Assembly: GCA_016841765.1 (NCBI GenBank)
Contig: JAENYN010000009.1
Location: forward strand, 36,109-100,108
DNA: 64,000 nt
Origin: Guptibacillus hwajinpoensis
GTDB lineage: Bacteria > Bacillota > Bacilli > Bacillales > Bacillaceae_O
Direction: 5' to 3'
The first letter of the stretch is position 1; each line of letters begins with the position of its first letter. The position numbers and the translations under genes are program-made. Of this stretch, positions 37,425 to 44,536 are shown in pieces. The notes under the pieces were generated by a model, which saw only the letters and a program-made list of their open reading frames with translations, ran no database searches and was not told the DNA's origin.

Positions 37425-38261
37425 GTGCTGCTCGAAACGAAGAAGTTCGTCATCGTAATCATCGGGGCACTATTGAATGCACTGTCCCTTAACCTGTTCT
37501 TAATTCCTGCAAATGTATATGCCAGCGGTTTTACAGGGGTGGCGCAGCTGTTATCCAGCATCTTTGCTTTTGCTTCGATACATATTTCTACAGGTATTCT
37601 ATTGTTCGTCCTGAATATCCCAGTGACGATACTCGGATGGAAAAAAGTCGGCAAATCGTTCACCATTTACAGCTTTGTGAGCGTTGCGACAACCACTTTT
37701 TTTCTGGAAATGATTCCGATCAATCCGTTATCGGAGGATATCCTGCTGAATGCTGTATTCGGCGGTGTTATTGCTGCACTCGGCATTGGGTTCACACTCA
37801 AATGGGGTGCATCGACAGGCGGGCTAGACATCGTGGCAATGGTCCTTTCCCGTATGAAAGACCGCCCGGTTGGAAATTATATCTTTATTCTGAACAGTGT
37901 CATCATTGTTACGGCAGGTTTGCTTTTTGGCTGGGAAAAAGCGCTTTATACACTTGTTACACTATATGTCTCGACAAGGATCATTGATGCCATCCATACA
38001 CGCCATGAAAAACTGACAGCAATGATCATTACGAAAAAGGGAGACGAGCTTCAAAAGGCGATCCATTCAAAGCTCGTCCGCGGCATTACCACACTGCCGG
38101 CCAAAGGTGCCTTTACAAAGGAAGACAAGGAAATGCTTATTATGGTCATTACCCGTTATGAGTTATATGACCTTGAACATATTATCAGGGAAGTGGATCC
38201 TCAGGCATTCACAAACATTGTTGAGACAACAGGTATATTCGGCTTCTTCCGGCGTGAATAG
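37425..38261 (+). CDS. yitT: YitT-family membrane protein
   Basis: 278 residues: five to six membrane segments in the first 190 residues (DUF161-type, including GASTGGLDIVAMVLSR) and a soluble C-terminal DUF2179 domain (about 195-275, MIITKKGDELQKAIH ... MLIMVITRYELYDLEHIIREVDP). Function unknown. Start is GTG 37425, 7 nt after AAGGAGGAAG. Confidence 0.9.
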   Translation: MLLETKKFVIVIIGALLNALSLNLFLIPANVYASGFTGVAQLLSSIFAFASIHISTGILLFVLNIPVTILGWKKVGKSFTIYSFVSVATTTFFLEMIPINPLSEDILLNAVFGGVIAALGIGFTLKWGASTGGLDIVAMVLSRMKDRPVGNYIFILNSVIIVTAGLLFGWEKALYTLVTLYVSTRIIDAIHTRHEKLTAMIITKKGDELQKAIHSKLVRGITTLPAKGAFTKEDKEMLIMVITRYELYDLEHIIREVDPQAFTNIVETTGIFGFFRRE

Positions 38262-38289
38262 TTTCGGGAAAAGAAAGGGGTCGGCCATT

Positions 38290-38775
38290 ATGCTGAAAAA
38301 ATGGTTTATTGCAGCAGCTTTGCTTCTGATTGCAGCAGGCTGTGGTTCAGAAGAAGCAGAACCGGTCAACGGTTCTGACGGTAGTGGAGAAAAACAGGTT
38401 GCTCCAGGCGGACTGGCAGTCCTGGGTGAGGCAAAACCAGGCAAAGAATCAGTTCACTTTACAGTAACCCTCACGAACAACGGAGATAAAGAGGCAGAGA
38501 TTGAATTTACAAGCGGGCAAAAGTTCGAAGTAACCGTAGCCGATCCGGACGGAAATGAAATTTACCGTTATTCGGACGGCAGAATGTTCACACAGGCACT
38601 CGAAACCATTACACTCAAGCCCGGTGAATCGAAAAGCTGGTCGGATGAATGGAAAACAGAGCAGGCACCTGCAGGAAACTACAAAGCGGCTTTGTCCGTT
38701 ACCGCTTCAAAAATCAATGGAAAAGAAGTGGACCCTGAGTCTTTGACTATTATGAAAACGTTTATGGTGGAGTAA
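38290..38775 (+). CDS. BsuPI-domain lipoprotein
   Basis: 161-residue lipoprotein. Signal with lipobox at residues 14-18 (IAAGC), a short Gly/Ser-rich linker, then a single beta-sandwich BsuPI domain (about 50-160: VHFTVTLTNNGDKEAEIEFTSGQKFEV split by turns, LKPGESKSW, APAGNY). B. subtilis encodes a BsuPI-type protein (Ipi) in this chromosomal neighbourhood, described as an intracellular proteinase inhibitor; this protein is predicted to be exported, so inhibitor function is only inferred. AAAGGGG precedes the ATG. Confidence 0.85.
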   Translation: MLKKWFIAAALLLIAAGCGSEEAEPVNGSDGSGEKQVAPGGLAVLGEAKPGKESVHFTVTLTNNGDKEAEIEFTSGQKFEVTVADPDGNEIYRYSDGRMFTQALETITLKPGESKSWSDEWKTEQAPAGNYKAALSVTASKINGKEVDPESLTIMKTFMVE

Positions 38776-38839
38776 TCTGTGGACAAGAAGAGCTGCTGGT
38801 TTCTATGATGAATCCCATTTATAATGCAGCGAAGTGGAA

Positions 38840-39040
38840 AGAGAAATGAAAGGGGAAGGGAGTTTATACTGCAATCGGTTCCCGGGAGTAGCGGCATCAC
38901 ATTCACCGCTACATGGAAAAGAAGACACGCTGAGTAGCAGACGGAGGCAAGCAGGATGTCGCATTTTGCCGATGGTGAAAGCGAGCCCCTGCAGAGAAAA
39001 TCAACTCCCCGTTCCAAGGGTTAATTTTTTATAAAGGATT
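38840..39040. repeat. Dispersed repeat (GAAAGCGAGCCCCTGCAG type)
   Basis: Shares AAGAAGACAC, GAAAGCGAGCCCCTGCAG and AATCAACTCC with 47281-47460 and, more weakly, with 940-1075. It ends shortly before the terminator at 39067. No gene. Confidence 0.6.
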
Positions 39041-39065
39041 CGTTTTTTGAAGATCCCTAACTAAT

Positions 39066-39096
39066 AAAAGGAGCCTGAAACCAGGCTCCTTTTATT
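39066..39096. terminator. Terminator hairpin
   Basis: AAAAGGAGCCTG / CAGGCTCCTTTT with a 4-nt loop. It is symmetrical and would serve both strands; an almost identical hairpin occurs at 58109. Confidence 0.85.
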
Positions 39097-39202
39097 GTGC
39101 AATTGTAATGTGAATCGAGTGTTATTCAGACTTTGCGTCCCGGACGGGAATCCGGCAAGCGAGCCACTGTCCTTTTTGCAACCTGATGTTTACCTTTCCT
39201 GG

Positions 39203-39463
39203 TCACTTGCCGTACTCATCAAAAAACGCCTCGATATCAGGCATAATGGCTCCCCATTCCACAGAAGGCGACTTTGTTACAGTCACAAAGTTGCTGTTTC
39301 CGAAAGCGTTATCGACGCCGGCGATTGCTAACAGTGATTTCAGAACAGGATGGTCTGTCTGGTCGGCTGAACTTGCTGAAACACTGCCTTCCTGGAAAAG
39401 GTTTTCCGGGGCTGTTATTTTTACCGCGTTAGGATTAGGCGTATGTTCAACTGATACATTCAT
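39203..39463 (-). CDS. NifU/Nfu N-terminal-domain protein
   Basis: 86-residue protein consisting only of the Nfu N-terminal (scaffold-associated) domain: VSVEHTPNPNAVKI, FGNSNFVTVTKSPSVEWGAIMPDI. The C-terminal CxxC iron-sulfur domain of full Nfu proteins is absent, as in the YutI-independent small proteins of Bacillus. Possibly a partner in iron-sulfur assembly. GGAGGCC precedes ATG 39463. Confidence 0.85.
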   Translation of the reverse strand: MNVSVEHTPNPNAVKITAPENLFQEGSVSASSADQTDHPVLKSLLAIAGVDNAFGNSNFVTVTKSPSVEWGAIMPDIEAFFDEYGK

Positions 39464-39613
39464 TTCGTTGGCCTCCTTATCATCATCTTAGGAACTTATC
39501 TCTCATCTTTGGATGTATGTATAGGATAGTAAGAAAAGATAAAAATTGCAATAAACTCAATCTGTTGTAAAGAAACTGTATAGTATCATGGAGCACTGGT
39601 CGTTTTAATCATA

Positions 39614-39652
39614 TGACGGCGGGTCCGGGTCACCCCGGATTCCCGCCGTTTT
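39614..39652. terminator. GC-rich hairpin after the 39682 gene
   Basis: ACGGCGGG-CCGGG and CCCGG-CCCGCCGT with small bulges, a TTTTC tail on the plus strand only. Confidence 0.6.
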
Positions 39653-39681
39653 CACTGCAAACTGCATCTTCTCAGGACAAG

Positions 39682-39930
39682 TCAGAAGTACTTGGGCTTG
39701 TGTTTCTTTTTTTCAAGATACTGGCTGGCGTCGGCAAGACGCTTTTCCACATCTCTGAACCAGATCCTGTCGGAGTCAGATGAGTCTGCAATGGCGGACG
39801 ATACATCTTTTTGGGCCGCTTTCAGCTTATTGCGGGCCTCACGGCGTTCTTCGGGCGTGATGGCGGCATGGCTTGATGTTTCGGCGCGGTGCACAGCTGC
39901 TTTAGCGAGCTGGACCCGCTTTCTATCCAA
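39682..39930 (-). CDS. DUF3813-like small protein
   Basis: 82-residue charged helical protein (RVQLAKAAVHRAETSSHAAI, ERREARNKLKAAQKDVSSAI). The size and the position beside the Cof-type HAD gene agree with the DUF3813 family. Starts at TTG 39930, one base after the stop of the preceding gene, with GGGGAGG inside that gene's end, so the two are translationally coupled. Confidence 0.75.
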   Translation of the reverse strand: MDRKRVQLAKAAVHRAETSSHAAITPEERREARNKLKAAQKDVSSAIADSSDSDRIWFRDVEKRLADASQYLEKKKHKPKYF

Positions 39931-39931
39931 C

Positions 39932-40087
39932 CTAAGCGCCTCCCCGTGACGTGAGGTCGATCATTTCAGCCTGTATTTCAGCCTCGTTGTCGGAGAGTGT
40001 CTTGCGGTACGGAAAACGTTCAGAATGTTTTTTGACCGAATCAGAACCCTGTTGAACAAAGCGCTTGGATTTGCTTCTTTTGCTCAT
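39932..40087 (-). CDS. Small basic protein of unknown function
   Basis: 51-residue hydrophilic protein (MSKRSKSKRFVQQGSDSVKK ... TLSDNEAEIQAEMIDLTSRGGA). I do not recognise a family. CAGGAGGG before ATG 40087 and overlap of its last codons with the next ribosome site argue that it is real and co-transcribed with the 39682 gene. Confidence 0.7.
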   Translation of the reverse strand: MSKRSKSKRFVQQGSDSVKKHSERFPYRKTLSDNEAEIQAEMIDLTSRGGA

Positions 40088-40203
40088 GACAAAATCCCTC
40101 CTGGAAAGTTTTAAAACATATCGTCCTGCATGGATAGTTTTGGGCAAAAGTGTTCTTTTTATGTGTCAGCCATACGAAAGGTTAAGAAACAGCTATATAT
40201 AAG

Positions 40204-40230
40204 AAAACCCGGCTCACTGGCCGGGTTCAA
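40204..40230 (-). terminator. Terminator overlapping the end of the selenoprotein gene
   Basis: On the minus strand AACCCGGCC...GCCGGGTT followed by TTCTTATAT; the stop codon of the 40214 gene lies in the loop. Confidence 0.8.
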
Positions 40231-40735
40231 TCTCAAGGTCTTTGAATGTTTCACCGAGGATTTGCTGGACTTCTTTATATAACAGTGATTTCCCGGGCCG
40301 ATCGAATTGGCTCTTACCGATATAAGAAAAGGCAATGCGGCCGTCAGGTCCGATCAAAAAGGTGCTTGGCCTGGCAATCCGGAAAGCATCTATGCCGATT
40401 GGATGATAAACATCGAACGCTTTGATCACAGTCCTGTCTTCATCGATTAAGAGCGGGAACGGGAATGGATCGTTTTTTGCAAATTTCTCTACAGCGCTTG
40501 CTTTCTGGCCGAAAATGGCAGCTGTTTCAACTCCGGCATTTTTCAAGGTGCCATATTGTTCGCGCAGCTTCCCGAGCTGCTTTTGGCAATTGGGTCACCA
40601 TGTTCCCCTCATAAAATGTAGGAGAAGCGGTTTTCCCCGGAATGTTTCTAGAGTGAATGTCCTGCCGCCCACTGCTGGAAGGGTAAAGGATGGGCAGGGC
40701 TGGCCGGGTTTCAGGCCTTTGTCAGAAAGCGGCAT
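40214..40735 (-). CDS. Peroxiredoxin-like selenoprotein (in-frame UGA, UxxC)
   Basis: Read through one TGA (codon 47, 40597-40595), this is a 173-residue AhpC/TSA-family thiol peroxidase-like protein: GQPCPSFTLPAVGGRTFTL, GKPLLLHFMRGTW-U-PNCQKQLG, and RPSTFLIGPDGRIAFSYIG. Relatives have Cys in FxRGTWCPxCxKQ, so the TGA stands exactly at the reactive first Cys of CxxC (second Cys at 50). ATG 40735 with GGAGGG 6 nt upstream begins the product and the frame is otherwise open to 40214. From 14 nt after the TGA, GCAGCT - CGGGA - AGCTGC forms a SECIS-like hairpin. TGA is a normal stop elsewhere here. A simple nonsense mutation is the alternative, made unlikely by the parallel case at 43755. Confidence 0.85.
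40564..40580 (-). promoter_or_regulatory. Candidate bacterial SECIS hairpin 1
   Basis: Six-bp stem GCAGCU/AGCUGC with loop CGGGA, beginning 14 nt after the UGA at 40597-40595. Placement and size fit the upper hairpin of bacterial SECIS elements, which SelB binds within the coding region. Confidence 0.6.
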
Positions 40736-40747
40736 GGCAAACCCTCC

Positions 40748-41563
40748 TTATACAGTTCTGATGCCAAGTTTTTCTTCGATCATCAACGCTACGCCATCTT
40801 CATCGTTGTGGGCGGTTACCGAGTCAGCGATGTTTTTCAGTGCATCGATGGCATTTCCCATCGCAACACCGTGTCCGGCATATTCAATCATTTCCAGGTC
40901 GTTGTCTTCGTCACCGAAAGCAATGATCCGCTCTTTCGGAATATTGAAGTGCGCGGCGATACGCTTTAAACCGACCGCTTTATTGAGGCCTTTGCGGACT
41001 ATTTCGATGACATGCCATGGTGCCCCCCATTTTCGGTGTTCAATCACTTCCGCATGTGCCGTATCGAGGTGTTCCCTGATCTCATTTACATGATGATCAT
41101 GCGGATGGATAAGAATTGAGGTTGGGTCATCATTGAGATATTTCATCAGGTCACCGGTTGTCACTTTCGGGTTTCCCATCGAAAAGACAGCATGGAATTC
41201 TTTATCGTATTTGTGTAAGTACACATCATCAACCACTTCAGCAAGGATATTTTTTGCATCGAAACTGTTGGCTGATTCGATGATGTTCCGTGCTGTTTCC
41301 AGCTCGAGCGGTGTGTGGTAGACTCCCCAGTCCTTATCCCCGGGATGGTGGACGAATGCACCGTTGAAGTTGACCATCGGTGTGGAAAGCCCCAGTTCTT
41401 TGTAGTAAGGCATGCTGGCCCGAACCGGCCGCCCGGTTGCGATGACAACATGATGACCGGCAGCAGCCGCATCATGAAGCGCTTGTTTGGTACGGTCTGT
41501 AATTGTTTTTTCTGTCGTAAGCAATGTTCCGTCAAGATCGACGGCGATTAAATGTTTATCCAA
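40748..41563 (-). CDS. yitU: Cof-type HAD-superfamily phosphatase
   Basis: 271-residue cytoplasmic hydrolase of the HAD type IIB (Cof) group; members dephosphorylate sugar phosphates or flavin precursors. Motif I is AVDLDGTLLT, motif II VIATGR, and motifs III/IV are the Lys of KAVGLKRIAAHF and AFGDEDNDLEMI. The start is TTG 41563 with GAGGGTG upstream (the frame lacks a nearby ATG). The selenoprotein gene lies 12 bp downstream on the same strand, so the two form a likely operon. Corresponds to yitU by order. Confidence 0.88.
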   Translation of the reverse strand: MDKHLIAVDLDGTLLTTEKTITDRTKQALHDAAAAGHHVVIATGRPVRASMPYYKELGLSTPMVNFNGAFVHHPGDKDWGVYHTPLELETARNIIESANSFDAKNILAEVVDDVYLHKYDKEFHAVFSMGNPKVTTGDLMKYLNDDPTSILIHPHDHHVNEIREHLDTAHAEVIEHRKWGAPWHVIEIVRKGLNKAVGLKRIAAHFNIPKERIIAFGDEDNDLEMIEYAGHGVAMGNAIDALKNIADSVTAHNDEDGVALMIEEKLGIRTV

Positions 41564-41569
41564 TGTGTC

Positions 41570-41871
41570 ACCCTCATTTCAATAGTGGAAGCAAAAATCA
41601 GTTTGCTTTTAAATAGTTGATATTTACCAGAAAGCCTTTTATGAAGAAAAGTGGCTTTTCTTTGGTTTTTGTTAAACATTTGGTATTGTTAGTTTAACCT
41701 TTTTTTAATAAGAGTTCTATCAGAAAACCTTTAAAATGGTGTAAAGCCCCTTAACAAACTGCTTCAATTACCGGGCTGGGCCTGGAACCCCCGTGCTTGA
41801 CCAGCAAGTGTATAATTGGAAAGATCACCCTGCAGCCGTTAAAATAAAGGATGTTCGTTTATTTTTATTTT
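41570..41871. other. Gene-free upstream region of yitU
   Basis: AT-rich region that should hold the yitU promoter (minus strand). I see no further gene. It ends with TTTATTTT, the left copy of the 8-bp duplication flanking the MITE-like element. Confidence 0.5.
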
Positions 41872-42114
41872 GGCTCTGTTAAACGTTAGTGTTGATTTCC
41901 GTTGCAGGTACTCGCTTTCCGCGGGGCGGGCGGTGAGCCTCCTCATCGCTATCGCTCTTGCGGGGTCTCACCTGTCCGCTAGTCCCGCAGGACATTGAAT
42001 AAGCTTCCTCGAATTGACACCGCACGAAGAAAATTGGTTTTTATTTTCGAGGAGTCTCGCACCTTCCACTCCAATCAACTAGTGCAAAAATCAACGTTGC
42101 GCTTTAACACAGTC
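41872..42114. mobile_element. MITE-like element with terminal inverted repeats and 8-bp target duplication
   Basis: 243 bp bounded by imperfect inverted repeats: GGCTCTGTTAAACG...GTTGATTT on the left (41872-41898), and the reverse of GACTGTGTTAAAG...GTTGATTT on the right (42088-42114), about 20 of 27 positions alike. TTTATTTT directly flanks both ends (41864-41871 and 42115-42122). The inside has no gene but a CTGCAGGTACTCGCTTTCCG-like repeat. A broken relative lies at about 1085-1207. It appears to be a non-autonomous derivative of a DDE transposon. Confidence 0.75.
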
Positions 42115-42142
42115 TTTATTTTAGACCAAAGGGGAAGAAACG

Positions 42143-42919
42143 ATGATTGTAATTAAACATGACAGGATAGCAGACATACCCGTATTGCATGTGGCAGCGC
42201 ATGATGCTTTTGAATCGGAACTTCCGCTTATCATGTTCATCCATGGGTTTACAAGTGCAAAAGAACATAACTTGCATTTTGCCTACTTGCTGGCTGAAAA
42301 AGGATTCAGGGTTGTCCTTCCGGAGGCCCTGCACCACGGGGAACGAAATGAAAAGGGGTTGTCGAATGAAGAAAGGTGGCCGTTTTTCTGGAGTATCGTG
42401 TTGAATGAAATCGAAGAAATCGGCGCCATAAAGAACCGCCTGGAAGAGCAGGGGCTTATAGACAGCCGGATTGGGCTTGCCGGCACATCGATGGGAGGAA
42501 TCACGACATTCGGAGCGCTGACGCAATATGATTGGATCAATGCAGCGGTCACATTGATGGGATCGCCGTATTATCGCCGATTTGCCGAAGACCAGATCCG
42601 TAATATGGAGAACAGCGGTGAGTCTCTTCCGTTATCTCAGTCCGAACTTCAGGAAACTCTCGATTTGCTTGACCGTTTTGATCTCGGGCAAAGTATTGGA
42701 GCACTTCAGGAGCGGCCGCTGCTTTTATGGCATGGCCAACAGGACAACGTCGTTCCGTATGCCCACTCAAAGCAATTTTACAGGGATGCGATGGAGCACT
42801 ACAGAGAGCCGGACAAAAAGCTGAAGTTCATTTCAGATCCCCATGTTGCACATAAAGTGTCCCGCACAGCCCTGTTGAACACAGTCGATTGGTTCACAAC
42901 CCATCTTCTGGCCAGGTGA
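42143..42919 (+). CDS. yitV: Alpha/beta-hydrolase esterase YitV
   Basis: 258-residue cytoplasmic serine hydrolase. The lid-less alpha/beta fold shows the oxyanion region IMFIHGFTSAKEHN, the nucleophile elbow GLAGTSMGGITT, an acid after LLLWHGQQDNVVPY and the catalytic His in SDPHVAHKVS. GGGGAAG before ATG 42143. Substrate unknown. Its 3' end overlaps the convergent gene at 42894 by 26 bp. Confidence 0.88.
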   Translation: MIVIKHDRIADIPVLHVAAHDAFESELPLIMFIHGFTSAKEHNLHFAYLLAEKGFRVVLPEALHHGERNEKGLSNEERWPFFWSIVLNEIEEIGAIKNRLEEQGLIDSRIGLAGTSMGGITTFGALTQYDWINAAVTLMGSPYYRRFAEDQIRNMENSGESLPLSQSELQETLDLLDRFDLGQSIGALQERPLLLWHGQQDNVVPYAHSKQFYRDAMEHYREPDKKLKFISDPHVAHKVSRTALLNTVDWFTTHLLAR

Positions 42920-43082
42920 ACCGATACTTTTCTTGAGGGTCAATGGATCGGCAAATTTCATCAATCTGCTTCTGCAGGGCAAGATTAAGCGCAAAATCAT
43001 TTTTGCCGGCTTGTACACGGGGGATACCTGTAATGATAATGCGTTTTCCATTGGGATGAAAAAGGACATATTCATCAGACAT
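42894..43082 (-). CDS. Small conserved-looking protein of unknown function
   Basis: 62 residues, soluble (MSDEYVLFHPNGKRIIITGI ... EKYRFTWPEDGL). The sequence looks protein-like, with alternating strand and helix, but I cannot name a family. ACAGGAGG is 13 nt before the ATG, slightly far. Converges on and overlaps the yitV end. Confidence 0.65.
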   Translation of the reverse strand: MSDEYVLFHPNGKRIIITGIPRVQAGKNDFALNLALQKQIDEICRSIDPQEKYRFTWPEDGL

Positions 43083-43216
43083 TGATTTTCACGAACCTCC
43101 TGTTTGAAGAGCATTTCTTGTAAATCAAGCGTATGCGGAAATTTCTAGTTCAGACCATTTTTATTGAAAAACAAAATCAGTTATAATAAGAAAAGATACT
43201 GATTAAAAGGAGTGAC

Positions 43217-43531
43217 ATGATGGAAAAAGAAATGGAAGAAAGCTTAATGGGAGCACTCGAAAACGTTATTGACCCCGAACTGGGTATAGATATTGTCAAC
43301 CTGGGACTCGTATACGGCGTCGATTTGGATGAAGACGGCAATGCAAAGGTGACAATGACATTGACAGCTATGGGCTGCCCGCTTGCCGGCACGATTACAA
43401 ATGATGTGAAACGCGCACTTTCTGAATTGCCGGAAGTGAAAGATACTGAAGTGGATATTGTCTGGAATCCGCCTTGGACAAAAGACAGAATGTCCCGGTT
43501 CGCTAAAATCGCCCTTGGAGTTCCGGATTGA
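43217..43531 (+). CDS. yitW: DUF59/MIP18-type iron-sulfur assembly factor YitW
   Basis: 104-residue SufT-like protein that aids iron-sulfur cluster maturation. Signatures: VIDPELGIDIVNLGLVYGV, MTLTAMGCPLAG with the conserved Cys, and VDIVWNPPWTKDRMS. AAAAGGAGTG precedes tandem ATGs (43217/43220). A close paralogue is encoded at 47581. A terminator follows at 43544. Confidence 0.92.
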   Translation: MMEKEMEESLMGALENVIDPELGIDIVNLGLVYGVDLDEDGNAKVTMTLTAMGCPLAGTITNDVKRALSELPEVKDTEVDIVWNPPWTKDRMSRFAKIALGVPD

Positions 43532-43542
43532 TCGAATCATGC

Positions 43543-43580
43543 TGAAGGAGGCACTCTTTGTACAGGGTGCTTCCTTTTTA
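43543..43580 (+). terminator. Terminator after yitW
   Basis: AAGGAGGCAC / GGTGCTTCCTT stem with T tail (CTTCCTTTTT). Confidence 0.8.
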
Positions 43581-43754
43581 ACGGCAAGGCTGCAGTTGGC
43601 TGAAGCAATTGACGGCAGCCGGAAAATATATATGGAACGCTTTCAGTACCAGCTAACGGACAGCACTAAAACGGGCTGAGTATGCAATACAAATTCCAGT
43701 GGCCATATTATAGTTATCGGATCGTATACCAATGGGCAGGAAAGGAAGAACGCA

Positions 43755-44276
43755 ATGAAAAACAAACGGCTTTATTTTTTCATGATTATTATCGCGGCCA
43801 TGCTCGCTCTGTCTGCATGCGGCGGGGACAGTGAACAGACAAGTGAGTTCACGCTGAAAAATCAGGATGGAGAAGAGGTCACAGTCCCTGACGGAAAACC
43901 GGTCATCCTGTTTTTCTTCACAACGTACACCTGAGGACTATGTCAGCAGCAACTAGTTGAGTTGCATGAAAATCTTGATAAGCTGGACAAGTTTGATGCG
44001 GATGTTTACGCCATCTCCCATGACAGTCCGAGTGAATTGAAACAGTTGACCGACGCACTTGATGAACGTTATGACAAGAGGGTGGATTTTTTGTCAGATC
44101 CTGACTTCAAGCTTATTGAAGCGACGGACATGCGGAACGGCGAAACTGCATTCCGCGGCTTCGGCCTGATTGATAAAAACGGCGAATTCATTTTCCATGA
44201 AATTGACGACCACTGGGGTGAACAATTCGATGAGACGATGAACCGCCTGGAAAAAGAATATGAAAAAGTGAAATGA
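43755..44276 (+). CDS. Lipoprotein thioredoxin/peroxiredoxin-like selenoprotein (in-frame UGA, UxxC)
   Basis: A 173-residue exported redox protein if TGA codon 60 (43932-43934) is read as selenocysteine. Residues 1-22 are a lipoprotein signal (MLALSAC lipobox, Cys22), then EFTLKNQDGEEVTV, GKPVILFFFTTYT-U-GLCQQQLVEL, DVYAISHDSPSELKQLT and GFGLIDKNGEFIF, a thioredoxin-like fold. The TGA replaces the first Cys of the CxxC redox site (second Cys 63). GGAAAGGAAG precedes ATG 43755; the frame continues to 44276 with full family similarity. A hairpin (43949-43965) begins 14 nt after the TGA. Without recoding only a 59-residue stub would be made. Same length and layout as the gene at 40214. Confidence 0.85.
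43949..43965 (+). promoter_or_regulatory. Candidate bacterial SECIS hairpin 2
   Basis: GCAAC - UAGUUGA - GUUGC, a 5-bp stem with a 7-nt loop containing GU, starting 14 nt after the UGA, the same distance as in the gene at 40214. Confidence 0.55.
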
Positions 44277-44308
44277 ACTGGGCAGCAGCAAGCTCAGTTC
44301 TCTTTTCT
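44272..44308 (+). terminator. Terminator after the lipoprotein gene
   Basis: GAACTGGGC ... GCTCAGTTC followed by TCTTTTCT. Confidence 0.65.
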
Positions 44309-44536
44309 ATCAGCGCCGTTTTGGGCTTTGCTTGATCAAGGCTGTCTACTATGTCCGGAAATTACATACTGTCCACTCTATTCCCGCTTTATTACAACAA
44401 TAAAACAAAAAGTAGGAATTTCTATCCATGCTTATGATTATAGAGATAGTGGAAAGAGTTAAAAAGATGTCATAATCAACCACCGGCACCTCTGGTACAA
44501 TGAAAAAGAGTGACTGAATAGGAGTTGAAGCGAATC

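Noticed and set aside
40214..40546. Short CDS starting at an internal ATG
   Set aside because: It is only the C-terminal part of the UGA-containing peroxiredoxin-like gene; the real start is 40735.
40595..43934. General reassignment of TGA to a sense codon
   Set aside because: Many genes in the window (for example yisK, moeA, ywiB-region genes and asnO neighbours) end in TGA at the expected family length, so TGA is a normal stop.
43962..44276. Short CDS starting at an internal ATG
   Set aside because: C-terminal part of the UGA-containing lipoprotein gene starting at 43755.
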